From the IMG/VR virus record IMGVR_UViG_3300037070_003446, positions 1 through 36,835 of that record: a stretch of DNA of 36,835 nucleotides; one strand, given 5' to 3'. The DNA comes from a virus. A program made the translations under genes and the position numbers. Shown in pieces: positions 13,924 through 20,274 of the stretch. Numbering within the stretch: the stretch's first letter is position 1; every line of letters begins with the position of its first letter. A model generated the notes under the pieces. The model was not told the origin of the DNA, made no database searches, and saw only the letters and a program-made list of their open reading frames with translations.

Positions 13924-14087
13924 GTAACAAACCATGCAGCCTGTGTGGAGGCCCGTTACTCGGAAAGCCCATGTATGACGACGGCTGCCATAACAACCTG
14001 GAGACTTGCATAACGCACCTCAAGAAGCGAATAGCCGAGCTGGAGAAGCAACTGGCAAAGAAGGGCAGCATAGCACCACCCCGCTAG
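13920..14087 (+). CDS. Small zinc-finger plus coiled-coil protein
   Basis: Direct translation gives 55 residues starting MSNKPCSLCGGPLL. A CxxC knuckle (residues 6-9) and two further cysteines (23 and 30) form a likely zinc site, followed by a basic coiled coil THLKKRIAELEKQLAKK. ATG overlaps the methyltransferase TGA as ATGA, so the two are translationally coupled. Function unknown. A DNA- or protein-binding accessory is plausible. Confidence 0.7.
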   Translation: MSNKPCSLCGGPLLGKPMYDDGCHNNLETCITHLKKRIAELEKQLAKKGSIAPPR

Positions 14088-14113
14088 TGCTTGTGGGGCA
14101 TGAGGAGAGCGAA

Positions 14114-14374
14114 ATGAACGAAGCAAAGGTAAAGGCACTACTCCGAGATGTTATGGAGCTATGCCTGAGTATCACAGACTACAGCCGATACTTGGAAGAT
14201 AAGCGTTTCTACACGCCAGAAGACGAGCTAGAGCATCATCATGCCAAGCTTGACGACTGGAAGGCAGTCGCGCAGGACATACAGAACACGATGGGCGAGG
14301 CAGATATATACCCAGGCGTGTTTGACGACTTCCACGACGATGTGGTGAAGGAAATACTAGCAGAGGGAAAGTAG
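14114..14374 (+). CDS. Acidic helical hypothetical protein
   Basis: The 86-residue product is acidic and helical with aromatic residues (SRYLEDKRFYTPEDELEHHHAKLDDW). ATG 14114 follows AGGAGAG; the longer frame from 14006 overlaps the zinc-finger gene and is unlikely. No family is recognised. It is followed by a 259-bp region with unusual RNA-like structure. Confidence 0.65.
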   Translation: MNEAKVKALLRDVMELCLSITDYSRYLEDKRFYTPEDELEHHHAKLDDWKAVAQDIQNTMGEADIYPGVFDDFHDDVVKEILAEGK

Positions 14375-14418
14375 CCACGCTAGACCTGACAGCCTGAAGC
14401 ATGAGGAGTGAGCGCGAT

Positions 14419-14622
14419 ATGCACGAGGGGTGCAACCAATGTGTAAAAGGCAGGAGTATTACAGGGGGATGTGGTAACATGATTCTGTCTAGGGGAACAG
14501 GAGACGCGCGGCTTGCGCGGAATATCACAAATCAATATAATCAGATGTCGCACTCACCGTGCGTCTGGCCCTGTTTCCCTAGACAAGAAGCAATCCAGAC
14601 AAGCGGTGAGTGTGGCGTTTAA
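14419..14622 (+). CDS. Doubtful small Cys-rich frame inside structured region
   Basis: A frame of 67 codons starts MHEGCNQCVKGRSITGGCGN, with three cysteines that could form a zinc knuckle, and AGGAG lies ten bases before ATG 14419. The remainder has low-quality composition and coincides with two large inverted repeats, which suggests the region works as RNA or DNA structure rather than as protein. Included for completeness with low confidence. Confidence 0.2.
   Translation: MHEGCNQCVKGRSITGGCGNMILSRGTGDARLARNITNQYNQMSHSPCVWPCFPRQEAIQTSGECGV
14486..14612. promoter_or_regulatory. Two mutually exclusive hairpins upstream of HNH gene
   Basis: Hairpin A: 14486-14511 pairs with 14557-14585 (16 positions with one G-T, then ten with one G-T, separated by a three-base bulge) around a 45-nt loop. 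Hairpin B: CACTCACCG (14551-14559) pairs with CGGTGAGTG (14604-14612), and GTCTGG (14563-14568) with CCAGAC (14595-14600). Both use 14557-14568, so they cannot form together. Such a layout is typical of attenuators or riboswitch-like RNA switches. The next gene starts at 14634. A replication or recombination structure is an alternative. Confidence 0.6.
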
Positions 14623-14633
14623 GGGGTCGGACG

Positions 14634-15125
14634 ATGTTATTCAACGAGGCAAATATTCCACAAGCTATTCCAATGCGCGCTCCATGCGCAGCGTGTGGCT
14701 GCAATGAAGGCTATGTAACCGAGCGCAATGGGCAGGATGTCGTGCGCTGTAGCCGGTGTCACGGCTGGGCATACAATCAGCCGAAATCGGAGTCGGGCAA
14801 ACCGCAAAGGTCGGTCAGGACTCGCCCCGAAATCAGCCCTTCTCAAAAGGCGCGGATATTGGAGCGAGATAACGGCACTTGCGTGATCTGTCACTGTGAC
14901 GATAAGCCGCTTCATGTGGGGCACTTCCTGTCAGTGAATGACGCTAAGGAAGTGGGTGCAACCGAGGATGAGATATACGACGATGAGAACCTGGCTGCCA
15001 TGTGCGAAGAATGCAACCTGGGGCAGAGTAAGAGGTCGGTATCGTTGCGCCTCGTCTTTCATATCCTGCGAGCGCGGATAAAGCGTAAGCAGGACCGAAG
15101 GGAGGCGCGCAATGGGTGGGAGTAG
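14634..15125 (+). CDS. HNH nuclease with N-terminal zinc ribbon
   Basis: The 163-residue product has an N-terminal CAACGC and RCSRCHGW zinc ribbon (about residues 18-45) and a classic HNH nuclease: ARILERDNGTCVICHCDDKPLHVGHFL, then ENLAAMCEECNLGQSKR. The arrangement is of the McrA/HNH type and unrelated in layout to the two HNH_3 enzymes. It may be a homing enzyme, a recombination nuclease, or a packaging-linked HNH acting with the terminase. ATG 14634 follows AAGGGG. The ATG at 14610 would start within the flanking RNA structure. It overlaps the primase start by 14 bases. Confidence 0.85.
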   Translation: MLFNEANIPQAIPMRAPCAACGCNEGYVTERNGQDVVRCSRCHGWAYNQPKSESGKPQRSVRTRPEISPSQKARILERDNGTCVICHCDDKPLHVGHFLSVNDAKEVGATEDEIYDDENLAAMCEECNLGQSKRSVSLRLVFHILRARIKRKQDRREARNGWE

Positions 15126-17415
15126 CCACGCACAGAACTTTCCTTCACCCCTCGTGACACAGCCCAAGTGGATTGTTTGGAAGTACGAGAATAAGCCGGG
15201 GCAGCCAAAGCCGACGAAAGTACCTTACGCGCCAAACGCAAAGGGACACGTCAAGGCGGCATCCGACGATCCCTCTACCTGGACTACCCTTAGCGTAGCT
15301 CGCACCGTTGCAGCCTCGAATGGCTTTGACGGGCTGGGCTACGTTATGACGGTGGACGACGGCATTGTATTTATAGACCTGGACGGCTGCCGGGATAAGG
15401 AAACGAGTGCAATCGCGCAGTGGGGACAGGAGATTATTGACGAAATCAACTCCTACACCGAGCTATCGCCTTCGGGCTGCGGTGTGCATATCTTCGCGTA
15501 CGGCGCTGTACCTGAGAATAAAGGGCGCAAGCGTGGTGGTGTGGAGATGTACGCGACGGGGCGCTATGCCACTATGACAGGGCAGCACGTACCAGGCACA
15601 CCTAAAACGATAGAACACCGAGAGGATGAGTTAGCAGCGTTGCACCTGCGAGTGTTTGGCGCTCAGGAACCGGAAAGGCCACATATCCCGCAAGGTGGGA
15701 CCGGTAATCTATCGGATGAGGATATTGTCAGGATTGCGGGGCGGGCTGCGAATAGCGCGAAGTTCAAACGGCTATGGTCGGGGAACACGTCCGGCTATGC
15801 GTCACGCTCTGAGGCTGATATGGCACTCCTTGATATACTCGCCTTCTATACCAGTGACAACGGCCAGCTTGACCGCCTGATGTATCAGAGTGGCAGCGAG
15901 CGGTGGGAAGGGCTGCCGCGGGGTACTCGTAAACATGACATAGAAAAGGCTGTGAGAGGGACTGGCGCGCGCTTTGGTGACAACAGGCGCAACAGGCAGG
16001 GAACTAAGGAAGGGCAACCTCCACCGAGCGCAGAGCTTGATAGCCGGATAGACATCCTGAAAGACGCTCCCCTTTCTGATACGGGTAATGCTGAGTGTTT
16101 AGAACACCTTTTCGGTGGTGACTTTCGCTTTGACCATACGCGCCGAAAGTGGCTTGTGTGGGCAGGAGCGCACTGGCAAGTTGACGAGGATGGGCGGGTA
16201 GAACGTGCTGCAATCGAAGTTATAAGGGAGCGCAAAATAGCGGCTCTTTCGCTTGTGGATACCGAGCGCCAGCGCAAGATGATAAGTTACCTGATCGGCG
16301 CTGAGAACGCCTCCAAGCAAAGGGGCTTGCTTACGCAGGCATCCGTGCTGCGCTCCTTTGCTACCACGATTGCACGCTTCGATATTGAGCATGGTGTGGC
16401 CGGTGCGCCTAATGGCCTACTGGACTTGAATGCGGGGCTACTCTATGAACCGAGCAAGGACGACCTGATAACTATGTGCCTCGGAACACCCGTCAACCTG
16501 GAGGCATCCTGCTCTCGCTGGCGACGGTTCCTAAATGAAGTGTTCGCAGACGACCAGGAGCTTATAGCATTCATTCAGCGCGCGATAGGCTACTCACTGA
16601 CCGGCGACACCTCAGAGCAAGTTATGTTCTTGTGTCACGGCTCAGGGGCGAACGGGAAAAGCGTATTTCTGGAGACACTGGGGCTGGTGCTCGGTGACTA
16701 CAGCGCAGGCACGCCTTTCGCGACCTTTGATGCTGACCGGCGCAACGAGTCGACTAACGACCTGGCCGCGCTAAAGGGTAAGCGGTTTGTGACGGTGATC
16801 GAGTCGGACGAGGATCGGCGACTAGCCGAGGCGCGCGTCAAAGCTGTGACAGGGCAGGACCGGATAACGTGCCGATTCCTTTACGGCGAGTTCTTTACCT
16901 ATGAGCCGACATTTAAGCTATGGATGGCTATGAACCATAAGCCCATTATCCGGGGCACGGATCGGGGTATCTGGCGACGTATAAAGCTGATCCCGTTTAC
17001 TCAGAACTTTGAGGGGCGTGCTGAGGATAAAAACCTCAAAAGTGAGCTGAAAGGGGAATTATCAGGCATCCTCAATTGGATTTTGGAAGGGCTGCAAGCA
17101 TGGCAAAAGAACGGATTAGGGAGTGCAAAGGTAGTCGAGGCTGCGACCGAAGAATACCGCAAGGAGTCGGACATCCTGGGGCAATGGTTCAGCGATTGCG
17201 CGGCCTCGTCGCCCGGCAGTTTCACCACCGCATCAGAGGCATTCGACTCATTCCGCAACTGGTGTAAGAGCTTCGGTTTCAAGGAACCGACGCAGACCGG
17301 ATTTGCTCGAAGTCTGGTAGAACATGGCTATGAAAGGGGGACGGAGCGCAACAAAAGAGGTTATAAGGGCTTTATTCTGGTCGTGCCGGATGTGGATTTG
17401 GGGAAAACTTCGTGA
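15112..17415 (+). CDS. Primase-helicase (prim-pol plus SF3/D5-type helicase)
   Basis: The 767-residue product has an N-terminal prim-pol-type primase (about residues 10-175): IDLDGC (metal site, about 87) and SPSGCGVHIF. A linker helical region follows (SEADMALLDILAFY). The C-terminal half is a superfamily 3 helicase of the P4/D5 type: Walker A GSGANGKS (about 510), then VIESDEDRRL and the arginine-finger region NHKPIIRGTDRGIWRRIKLIPF. It would prime and unwind the phage origin. GGGAGG lies before ATG 15112. Iteron-like repeats begin 16 bases after its stop. Confidence 0.95.
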   Translation: MGGSSHAQNFPSPLVTQPKWIVWKYENKPGQPKPTKVPYAPNAKGHVKAASDDPSTWTTLSVARTVAASNGFDGLGYVMTVDDGIVFIDLDGCRDKETSAIAQWGQEIIDEINSYTELSPSGCGVHIFAYGAVPENKGRKRGGVEMYATGRYATMTGQHVPGTPKTIEHREDELAALHLRVFGAQEPERPHIPQGGTGNLSDEDIVRIAGRAANSAKFKRLWSGNTSGYASRSEADMALLDILAFYTSDNGQLDRLMYQSGSERWEGLPRGTRKHDIEKAVRGTGARFGDNRRNRQGTKEGQPPPSAELDSRIDILKDAPLSDTGNAECLEHLFGGDFRFDHTRRKWLVWAGAHWQVDEDGRVERAAIEVIRERKIAALSLVDTERQRKMISYLIGAENASKQRGLLTQASVLRSFATTIARFDIEHGVAGAPNGLLDLNAGLLYEPSKDDLITMCLGTPVNLEASCSRWRRFLNEVFADDQELIAFIQRAIGYSLTGDTSEQVMFLCHGSGANGKSVFLETLGLVLGDYSAGTPFATFDADRRNESTNDLAALKGKRFVTVIESDEDRRLAEARVKAVTGQDRITCRFLYGEFFTYEPTFKLWMAMNHKPIIRGTDRGIWRRIKLIPFTQNFEGRAEDKNLKSELKGELSGILNWILEGLQAWQKNGLGSAKVVEAATEEYRKESDILGQWFSDCAASSPGSFTTASEAFDSFRNWCKSFGFKEPTQTGFARSLVEHGYERGTERNKRGYKGFILVVPDVDLGKTS

Positions 17416-17431
17416 AAATCCAAGAAAATCA

Positions 17432-17553
17432 ATACAGGTTTGATACAGGTTTCGTGCGTAAAATACAGGTTGAGGTTCTGTACAGTAAAGTCCCTCATGC
17501 GCACGCATAATTACCATTTTACCCCAAAAACATGTAAACCTGTATACCTGTAT
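17432..17553. repeat. Iteron-like ATACAGGT repeats, possible replication origin
   Basis: ATACAGGTT occurs directly at 17432, 17443 and 17463 (11 and 20 bp apart) and inverted as ACCTGTAT at 17538-17545 and 17546-17553 (8 bp apart). A CTGTACAG palindrome lies at 17478-17485. The region is AT-rich and non-coding, directly downstream of the primase-helicase gene. Clustered direct and inverted repeats next to a replicative helicase gene are typical of origins, though a regulator operator is possible. Confidence 0.6.
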
Positions 17554-17556
17554 ATT

Positions 17557-17661
17557 ATGGGAAATAGTAGAAGTAAGTCCAAAAGAGAGAACCAAACACA
17601 GCGCCAGGACAAGACGGCGGGCAAGACAAGCTGGAAAGGGGTAGACAGTGAGCAAAGTTAG
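17557..17661 (+). CDS. Very small basic protein, doubtful
   Basis: ATG 17557 opens 34 codons (MGNSRSKSKRENQTQRQDKT and onward), highly basic and polar. There is no clear ribosome site. It overlaps the next small frame by 14 bases. Probably short coding or noise between the iterons and the next genes. Confidence 0.25.
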   Translation: MGNSRSKSKRENQTQRQDKTAGKTSWKGVDSEQS

Positions 17662-17770
17662 ACGAGGAAAGTTATGGCGGTGCAACTACGATAACAGGGC
17701 GCTCATGCCTCTGTACGTGGTTCAGTGGGGCGATGAGTACCAAACGTGTAAGCGTGTTAGACCAGCATAG
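17648..17770 (+). CDS. Small hypothetical protein (40 aa)
   Basis: GTG 17648, behind AAAGGGG, opens 40 codons: MSKVRRGKLWRCNYDNRALM, then PLYVVQWGDEYQTCKRVRPA. The composition is protein-like, with two cysteines and compact beta-type residues. It lies between the iteron region and the zinc-motif gene at 17808. Function unknown. Confidence 0.45.
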   Translation: MSKVRRGKLWRCNYDNRALMPLYVVQWGDEYQTCKRVRPA

Positions 17771-17807
17771 CCCCACAGCGCACGGACACACACACAGGAG
17801 GGTTGAT

Positions 17808-18101
17808 ATGGACGAAGACAGTTATTATGGCTTTTACAAACCTATTTACGACAGGATGGTGCAAGCAGAGGAGCGCATAGCAAGCCTGGAAGCCGCCTTG
17901 AGGCCGTTCGCTGATGAGTGGGCAATATCCGTCAATGACGAGGCAGGAACTTGGGAATGTTTTTACTGTGCTTACCCATCACCAGACAAGAAGAAAAAGT
18001 GCCAGTCGCATTATGACGACTGCCCTATTCAGGTAGCCTACGCCCTACTCAACCCCGCCGAGCAACAGGCGGCGGGTGAGGGTGAAGGGGTGTCGGAATG
18101 A
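17808..18101 (+). CDS. Coiled-coil protein with C-terminal zinc motif
   Basis: The 97-residue product has a helical coiled coil (MVQAEERIASLEAALRPFADEW, about residues 17-38) followed by WECFYC...C..HYDDCPIQVAYALLNP, a likely zinc site (about 49-82). The same CxxC/H/DCP-and-helix ending is seen in the leftward gene at 5617. AGGAGGG precedes ATG 17808 at ideal distance; the frame upstream to 17733 is excluded. The stop overlaps the next start as ATGA. Confidence 0.75.
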   Translation: MDEDSYYGFYKPIYDRMVQAEERIASLEAALRPFADEWAISVNDEAGTWECFYCAYPSPDKKKKCQSHYDDCPIQVAYALLNPAEQQAAGEGEGVSE

Positions 18102-18301
18102 GCGAGGCTGTTGGAACCGCCACATTTGCTATCAGAAATGGGTGGGAAGAGGAAGTAGCGAGATGGTTAGAATCAGAGCCGCAAGGCTGCATAACCTCGG
18201 TACGGTGGACGAGATATACCTGGGAGGATAAAGAGGAAGTTGTGACGTTCTGGTACTTCCTTGCTGATAAAGAGCAACAGGAGGCAACCAACAATGAGTG
18301 A
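18098..18301 (+). CDS. Small Trp-rich hypothetical protein
   Basis: The 67-residue product is acidic and unusually Trp-rich (W at GW, RW, VRW, YTW, FWYF), with probable beta strands. It is coupled to its upstream gene by ATGA and overlaps the next start by eight bases. The family is not recognised. Confidence 0.7.
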   Translation: MSEAVGTATFAIRNGWEEEVARWLESEPQGCITSVRWTRYTWEDKEEVVTFWYFLADKEQQEATNNE

Positions 18302-18611
18302 GCAAGAGAGTGTGGGCGCGGAGCTTATGAGTGAGGCAGAGATAGTGGACGTTCTGAGCGGGTGGACAACTGACAGCCAACTACCGTTAGGCGAGGCAAG
18401 GTCGGGACTGCTTTGCATGTGGTCGTATGAAATCCCTAAACTGGCAAACCTGATACGCAACCTCCAAACAAAGCTCCGAGAGGCGCAGGGGGAGCGGGAT
18501 GCTTTGCGTGAAGAAATGGCCATGCGTGAGGAGTTTCAGGAACGCTATACAACGCAATGGCTTGCTAACATGGCAATGAGTAAACGAACTCCGCAGGAAA
18601 CCAAAGAGTAG
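18294..18611 (+). CDS. Coiled-coil hypothetical protein
   Basis: The 105-residue product has a coiled coil (LANLIRNLQTKLREAQGERD, about residues 50-69, continuing to about 85). ATG 18294 follows AGGAGG at eleven bases. The upstream ATG 18261 would lie inside the preceding gene. No catalytic motif is seen. Confidence 0.7.
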   Translation: MSEQESVGAELMSEAEIVDVLSGWTTDSQLPLGEARSGLLCMWSYEIPKLANLIRNLQTKLREAQGERDALREEMAMREEFQERYTTQWLANMAMSKRTPQETKE

Positions 18612-18660
18612 CCAACCCACCCCGCTCTCACCGCAAGAGGGCATGAAAGGAGATTGAATT

Positions 18661-18993
18661 GTGAATAAACCAACAGTAGTGTGTTTGTGTGGCTCTACGC
18701 GCTTCTATGACGAGTTCCAACGGGCGAACTATCAAGAGACTATGGCAGGCAAGATAGTCCTGTCTGTGGGCTTCTACGCTGGCTCTCCTGGCGAGATGGT
18801 GAAGGTTCACGGAGAGGGTGTGGGTATTACACCAGCCGACAAGGAAATGCTTGACGAACTTCACAAGCGCAAGATAGACATGGCGGACGAAGTGCTGATA
18901 CTCAACAAGGGCGGCTATATAGGCTCGTCTACTCAGAGTGAACTTGATTATGCCCGTGCTCATGGCAAGCGTGTCAGATTCCTAGAGAACTAA
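18661..18993 (+). CDS. Nucleoside 2-deoxyribosyltransferase-like protein
   Basis: The 110-residue product starts VVCLCGSTRF and ends with ADEVLILNKGGYIGSSTQSELDYARAHGKRVRFLE. This is the Rossmann-like signature of the nucleoside 2-deoxyribosyltransferase/DUF4406 superfamily: CGSTRF, then GxxGxSTxxEL with the catalytic-type Glu (about 94) and a final strand. Such proteins handle nucleosides or nucleotides, here perhaps to supply or modify precursors for phage DNA. GTG start behind AAGGAGAT. Confidence 0.85.
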   Translation: MNKPTVVCLCGSTRFYDEFQRANYQETMAGKIVLSVGFYAGSPGEMVKVHGEGVGITPADKEMLDELHKRKIDMADEVLILNKGGYIGSSTQSELDYARAHGKRVRFLEN

Positions 18994-19049
18994 TGCCCCT
19001 CTCCCTAACCCCCCGCGAACTGGCAGCCCTGCAAAGCTATGCGCCCTAA
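18993..19049 (+). CDS. Tiny linking frame, possible leader peptide
   Basis: ATG 18993 overlaps the upstream TAA by one base and encodes MPLSLTPRELAALQSYAP. Its stop (19047-19049) lies inside the next gene, which starts at 19039. A ribosome leaving the previous gene could translate this and reach the nuclease start, so it may serve as a coupling leader. It may equally be chance. Confidence 0.25.
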   Translation: MPLSLTPRELAALQSYAP

Positions 19050-19344
19050 ACGAGTTGATTCTAATCACCGCGAAATAGCAACTGCGCTTAGACAATGCGG
19101 CGCGGTAGTTCTGGATACGCACTCAACGCCTGGATTGTTGGATCTGCTCGTCTATTTTCGAGGGAACGCCACCCTGATAGAAATCAAAGACGGTGCCAAA
19201 TCAAGGTCACGAAAGAAGCTAACCCCGGCAGAGGTGGACACGATAGCTCAGATACTCGCAGTAGGTGGACGGGTTGCGGTCGTGGAAAGTGTGGACGAGG
19301 CGTTGCAAGCTATAGGGATAGGACTTCATCCTACAATGCCCTGA
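19039..19344 (+). CDS. VRR-NUC nuclease
   Basis: The 101-residue product matches the small VRR-NUC family: PGLLDLLVYF, then TLIEIKDGAKSRSRKKLTPAE, giving the PD-(D/E)xK pattern (Asp about 35, Glu-x-Lys about 48-50), and a final ALQAIG helix. These stand-alone enzymes occur widely in phage replication modules and cut branched DNA, probably resolving recombination intermediates. There is no clear ribosome site, so translation may be coupled to the short frame at 18993. Confidence 0.88.
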   Translation: MRPKRVDSNHREIATALRQCGAVVLDTHSTPGLLDLLVYFRGNATLIEIKDGAKSRSRKKLTPAEVDTIAQILAVGGRVAVVESVDEALQAIGIGLHPTMP

Positions 19345-19476
19345 GAGACCCGCCCCACTCATGAGAAACCGCCGTTAGGGGGTCAGGATGATAGAGAGTA
19401 CAGGGGTCGTGCCTACGGGGTGAAAAATAGGCAGTTTATAACAAGTTGGGGCGACATATCACACATTGAGGCATGA

Positions 19477-19704
19477 ATGGCAGACGAAAGGAGTAGCGAG
19501 TTGGAGACTACCCTTAAGCAGATCGCCGGGGATAGACAGGCCGACCCCGTAGATAGGGCTATCGCAGAACACATCCTGGCTATGCTGCCCGAAATCCACG
19601 CTATACACCGTAAGGGGTATGGGGAACTGCGCGTCACTTTCATAGACCGCGTGGTGTTTCAGGTGGAAGAAACGCACAAGAGGCGAGTACCGAAAGCCAG
19701 TTGA
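19477..19704 (+). CDS. Small hypothetical protein before the late promoter
   Basis: The 75-residue product has a helical N-terminal half and a strand-rich end (ELRVTFIDRVVFQVEE). No family is recognised. It follows a 132-bp gap in which I see no other feature. Its last codons overlap the -35 of the late promoter. Last gene of the early region. Confidence 0.65.
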   Translation: MADERSSELETTLKQIAGDRQADPVDRAIAEHILAMLPEIHAIHRKGYGELRVTFIDRVVFQVEETHKRRVPKAS

Positions 19705-19728
19705 CATCCCCAAAAAGTATGCTATAGT
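19701..19728 (+). promoter_or_regulatory. Probable late promoter
   Basis: Perfect -35 TTGACA (19701-19706), 16-bp spacer, -10 TATAGT (19723-19728). Predicted start near 19735, followed by an intrinsic terminator at 19770-19811 before the terminase gene. It is well placed to transcribe the whole structural operon. Confidence 0.75.
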
Positions 19729-19769
19729 TGACGTAACAAGCAAATAGCAACGACTGACTGAGAACCAGA

Positions 19770-19811
19770 GGTCACACGAACTCACCACAGCGTGAGGGGT
19801 GTGGCCTTTTT
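19770..19811 (+). terminator. Intrinsic terminator in the late-operon leader
   Basis: GGTCACAC (19770-19777) pairs with GTGTGGCC (19799-19806) with one G-T pair, CTCAC (19781-19785) pairs with GTGAG (19792-19796), and TTTTT follows (19807-19811). It lies between the late promoter and the terminase start, so transcription must be antiterminated or only partly blocked here. Confidence 0.8.
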
Positions 19812-19824
19812 GCATTTCCACCAT

Positions 19825-20274
19825 ATGAGCGAAAGCAAGACTAGTGAAAAGCGAATAGAGGCTGTAGACCGCCAACAAGCCGCCCTCGAATTGCGACGGG
19901 ATGGCTTAGGCTTTGCTGAGATAGCAGCACGGCTCGGCTATGGTGGGCCGAGCGGCGCATACAAAGCCGTTATGGCTGGCCTCCACAAAACGCTCAGAGA
20001 ACCTGCCGCCGAACTCCGTAACCTTGAACTAACGCGCCTTGACGATATGCTAAAGGCTACATGGGGTGCAGCCCAAAGAGGCGTACCGCAGGCTGTAGAC
20101 CGCGTACTCAAGATCATGGAACGTCGCGCTAAGTACCTCGGCCTGGATGCCCCTGCTACCGTGAATATCAATATCAGGCAGGAAGCAACACGCATGGCCG
20201 AAGACTACGACCTAGACCCTGACGAACTCATAGCCGAAGCAGAGCGTATCGTTATGGAGTATCCTGTTGGCTAG
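19825..20274 (+). CDS. terS: Terminase small subunit
   Basis: The 149-residue product has an N-terminal helix-turn-helix (ALELRRDGLGFAEIAARLGYGGPSGAYKAV, about residues 20-50) and a helical oligomerisation region, then a DLDPDELIAEAERIV tail. It precedes the large terminase subunit with overlap, the usual arrangement. It would recognise the packaging site. ATG 19825 is in the short stretch after the terminator; the frame from 19792 would begin within the terminator. No Shine-Dalgarno is visible. Assigned by HTH plus context. Confidence 0.8.
   Translation: MSESKTSEKRIEAVDRQQAALELRRDGLGFAEIAARLGYGGPSGAYKAVMAGLHKTLREPAAELRNLELTRLDDMLKATWGAAQRGVPQAVDRVLKIMERRAKYLGLDAPATVNINIRQEATRMAEDYDLDPDELIAEAERIVMEYPVG

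Noticed and set aside
18261-18293. Upstream ATG extensions of several genes (1191, 13219, 14006, 17733, 18261, 19792, 23730, 24509)
   Set aside because: Most of these run back into the preceding gene, a terminator or a coding overlap, while an internal ATG has a better ribosome site or exact start/stop coupling. For 13219 the choice is only a preference.
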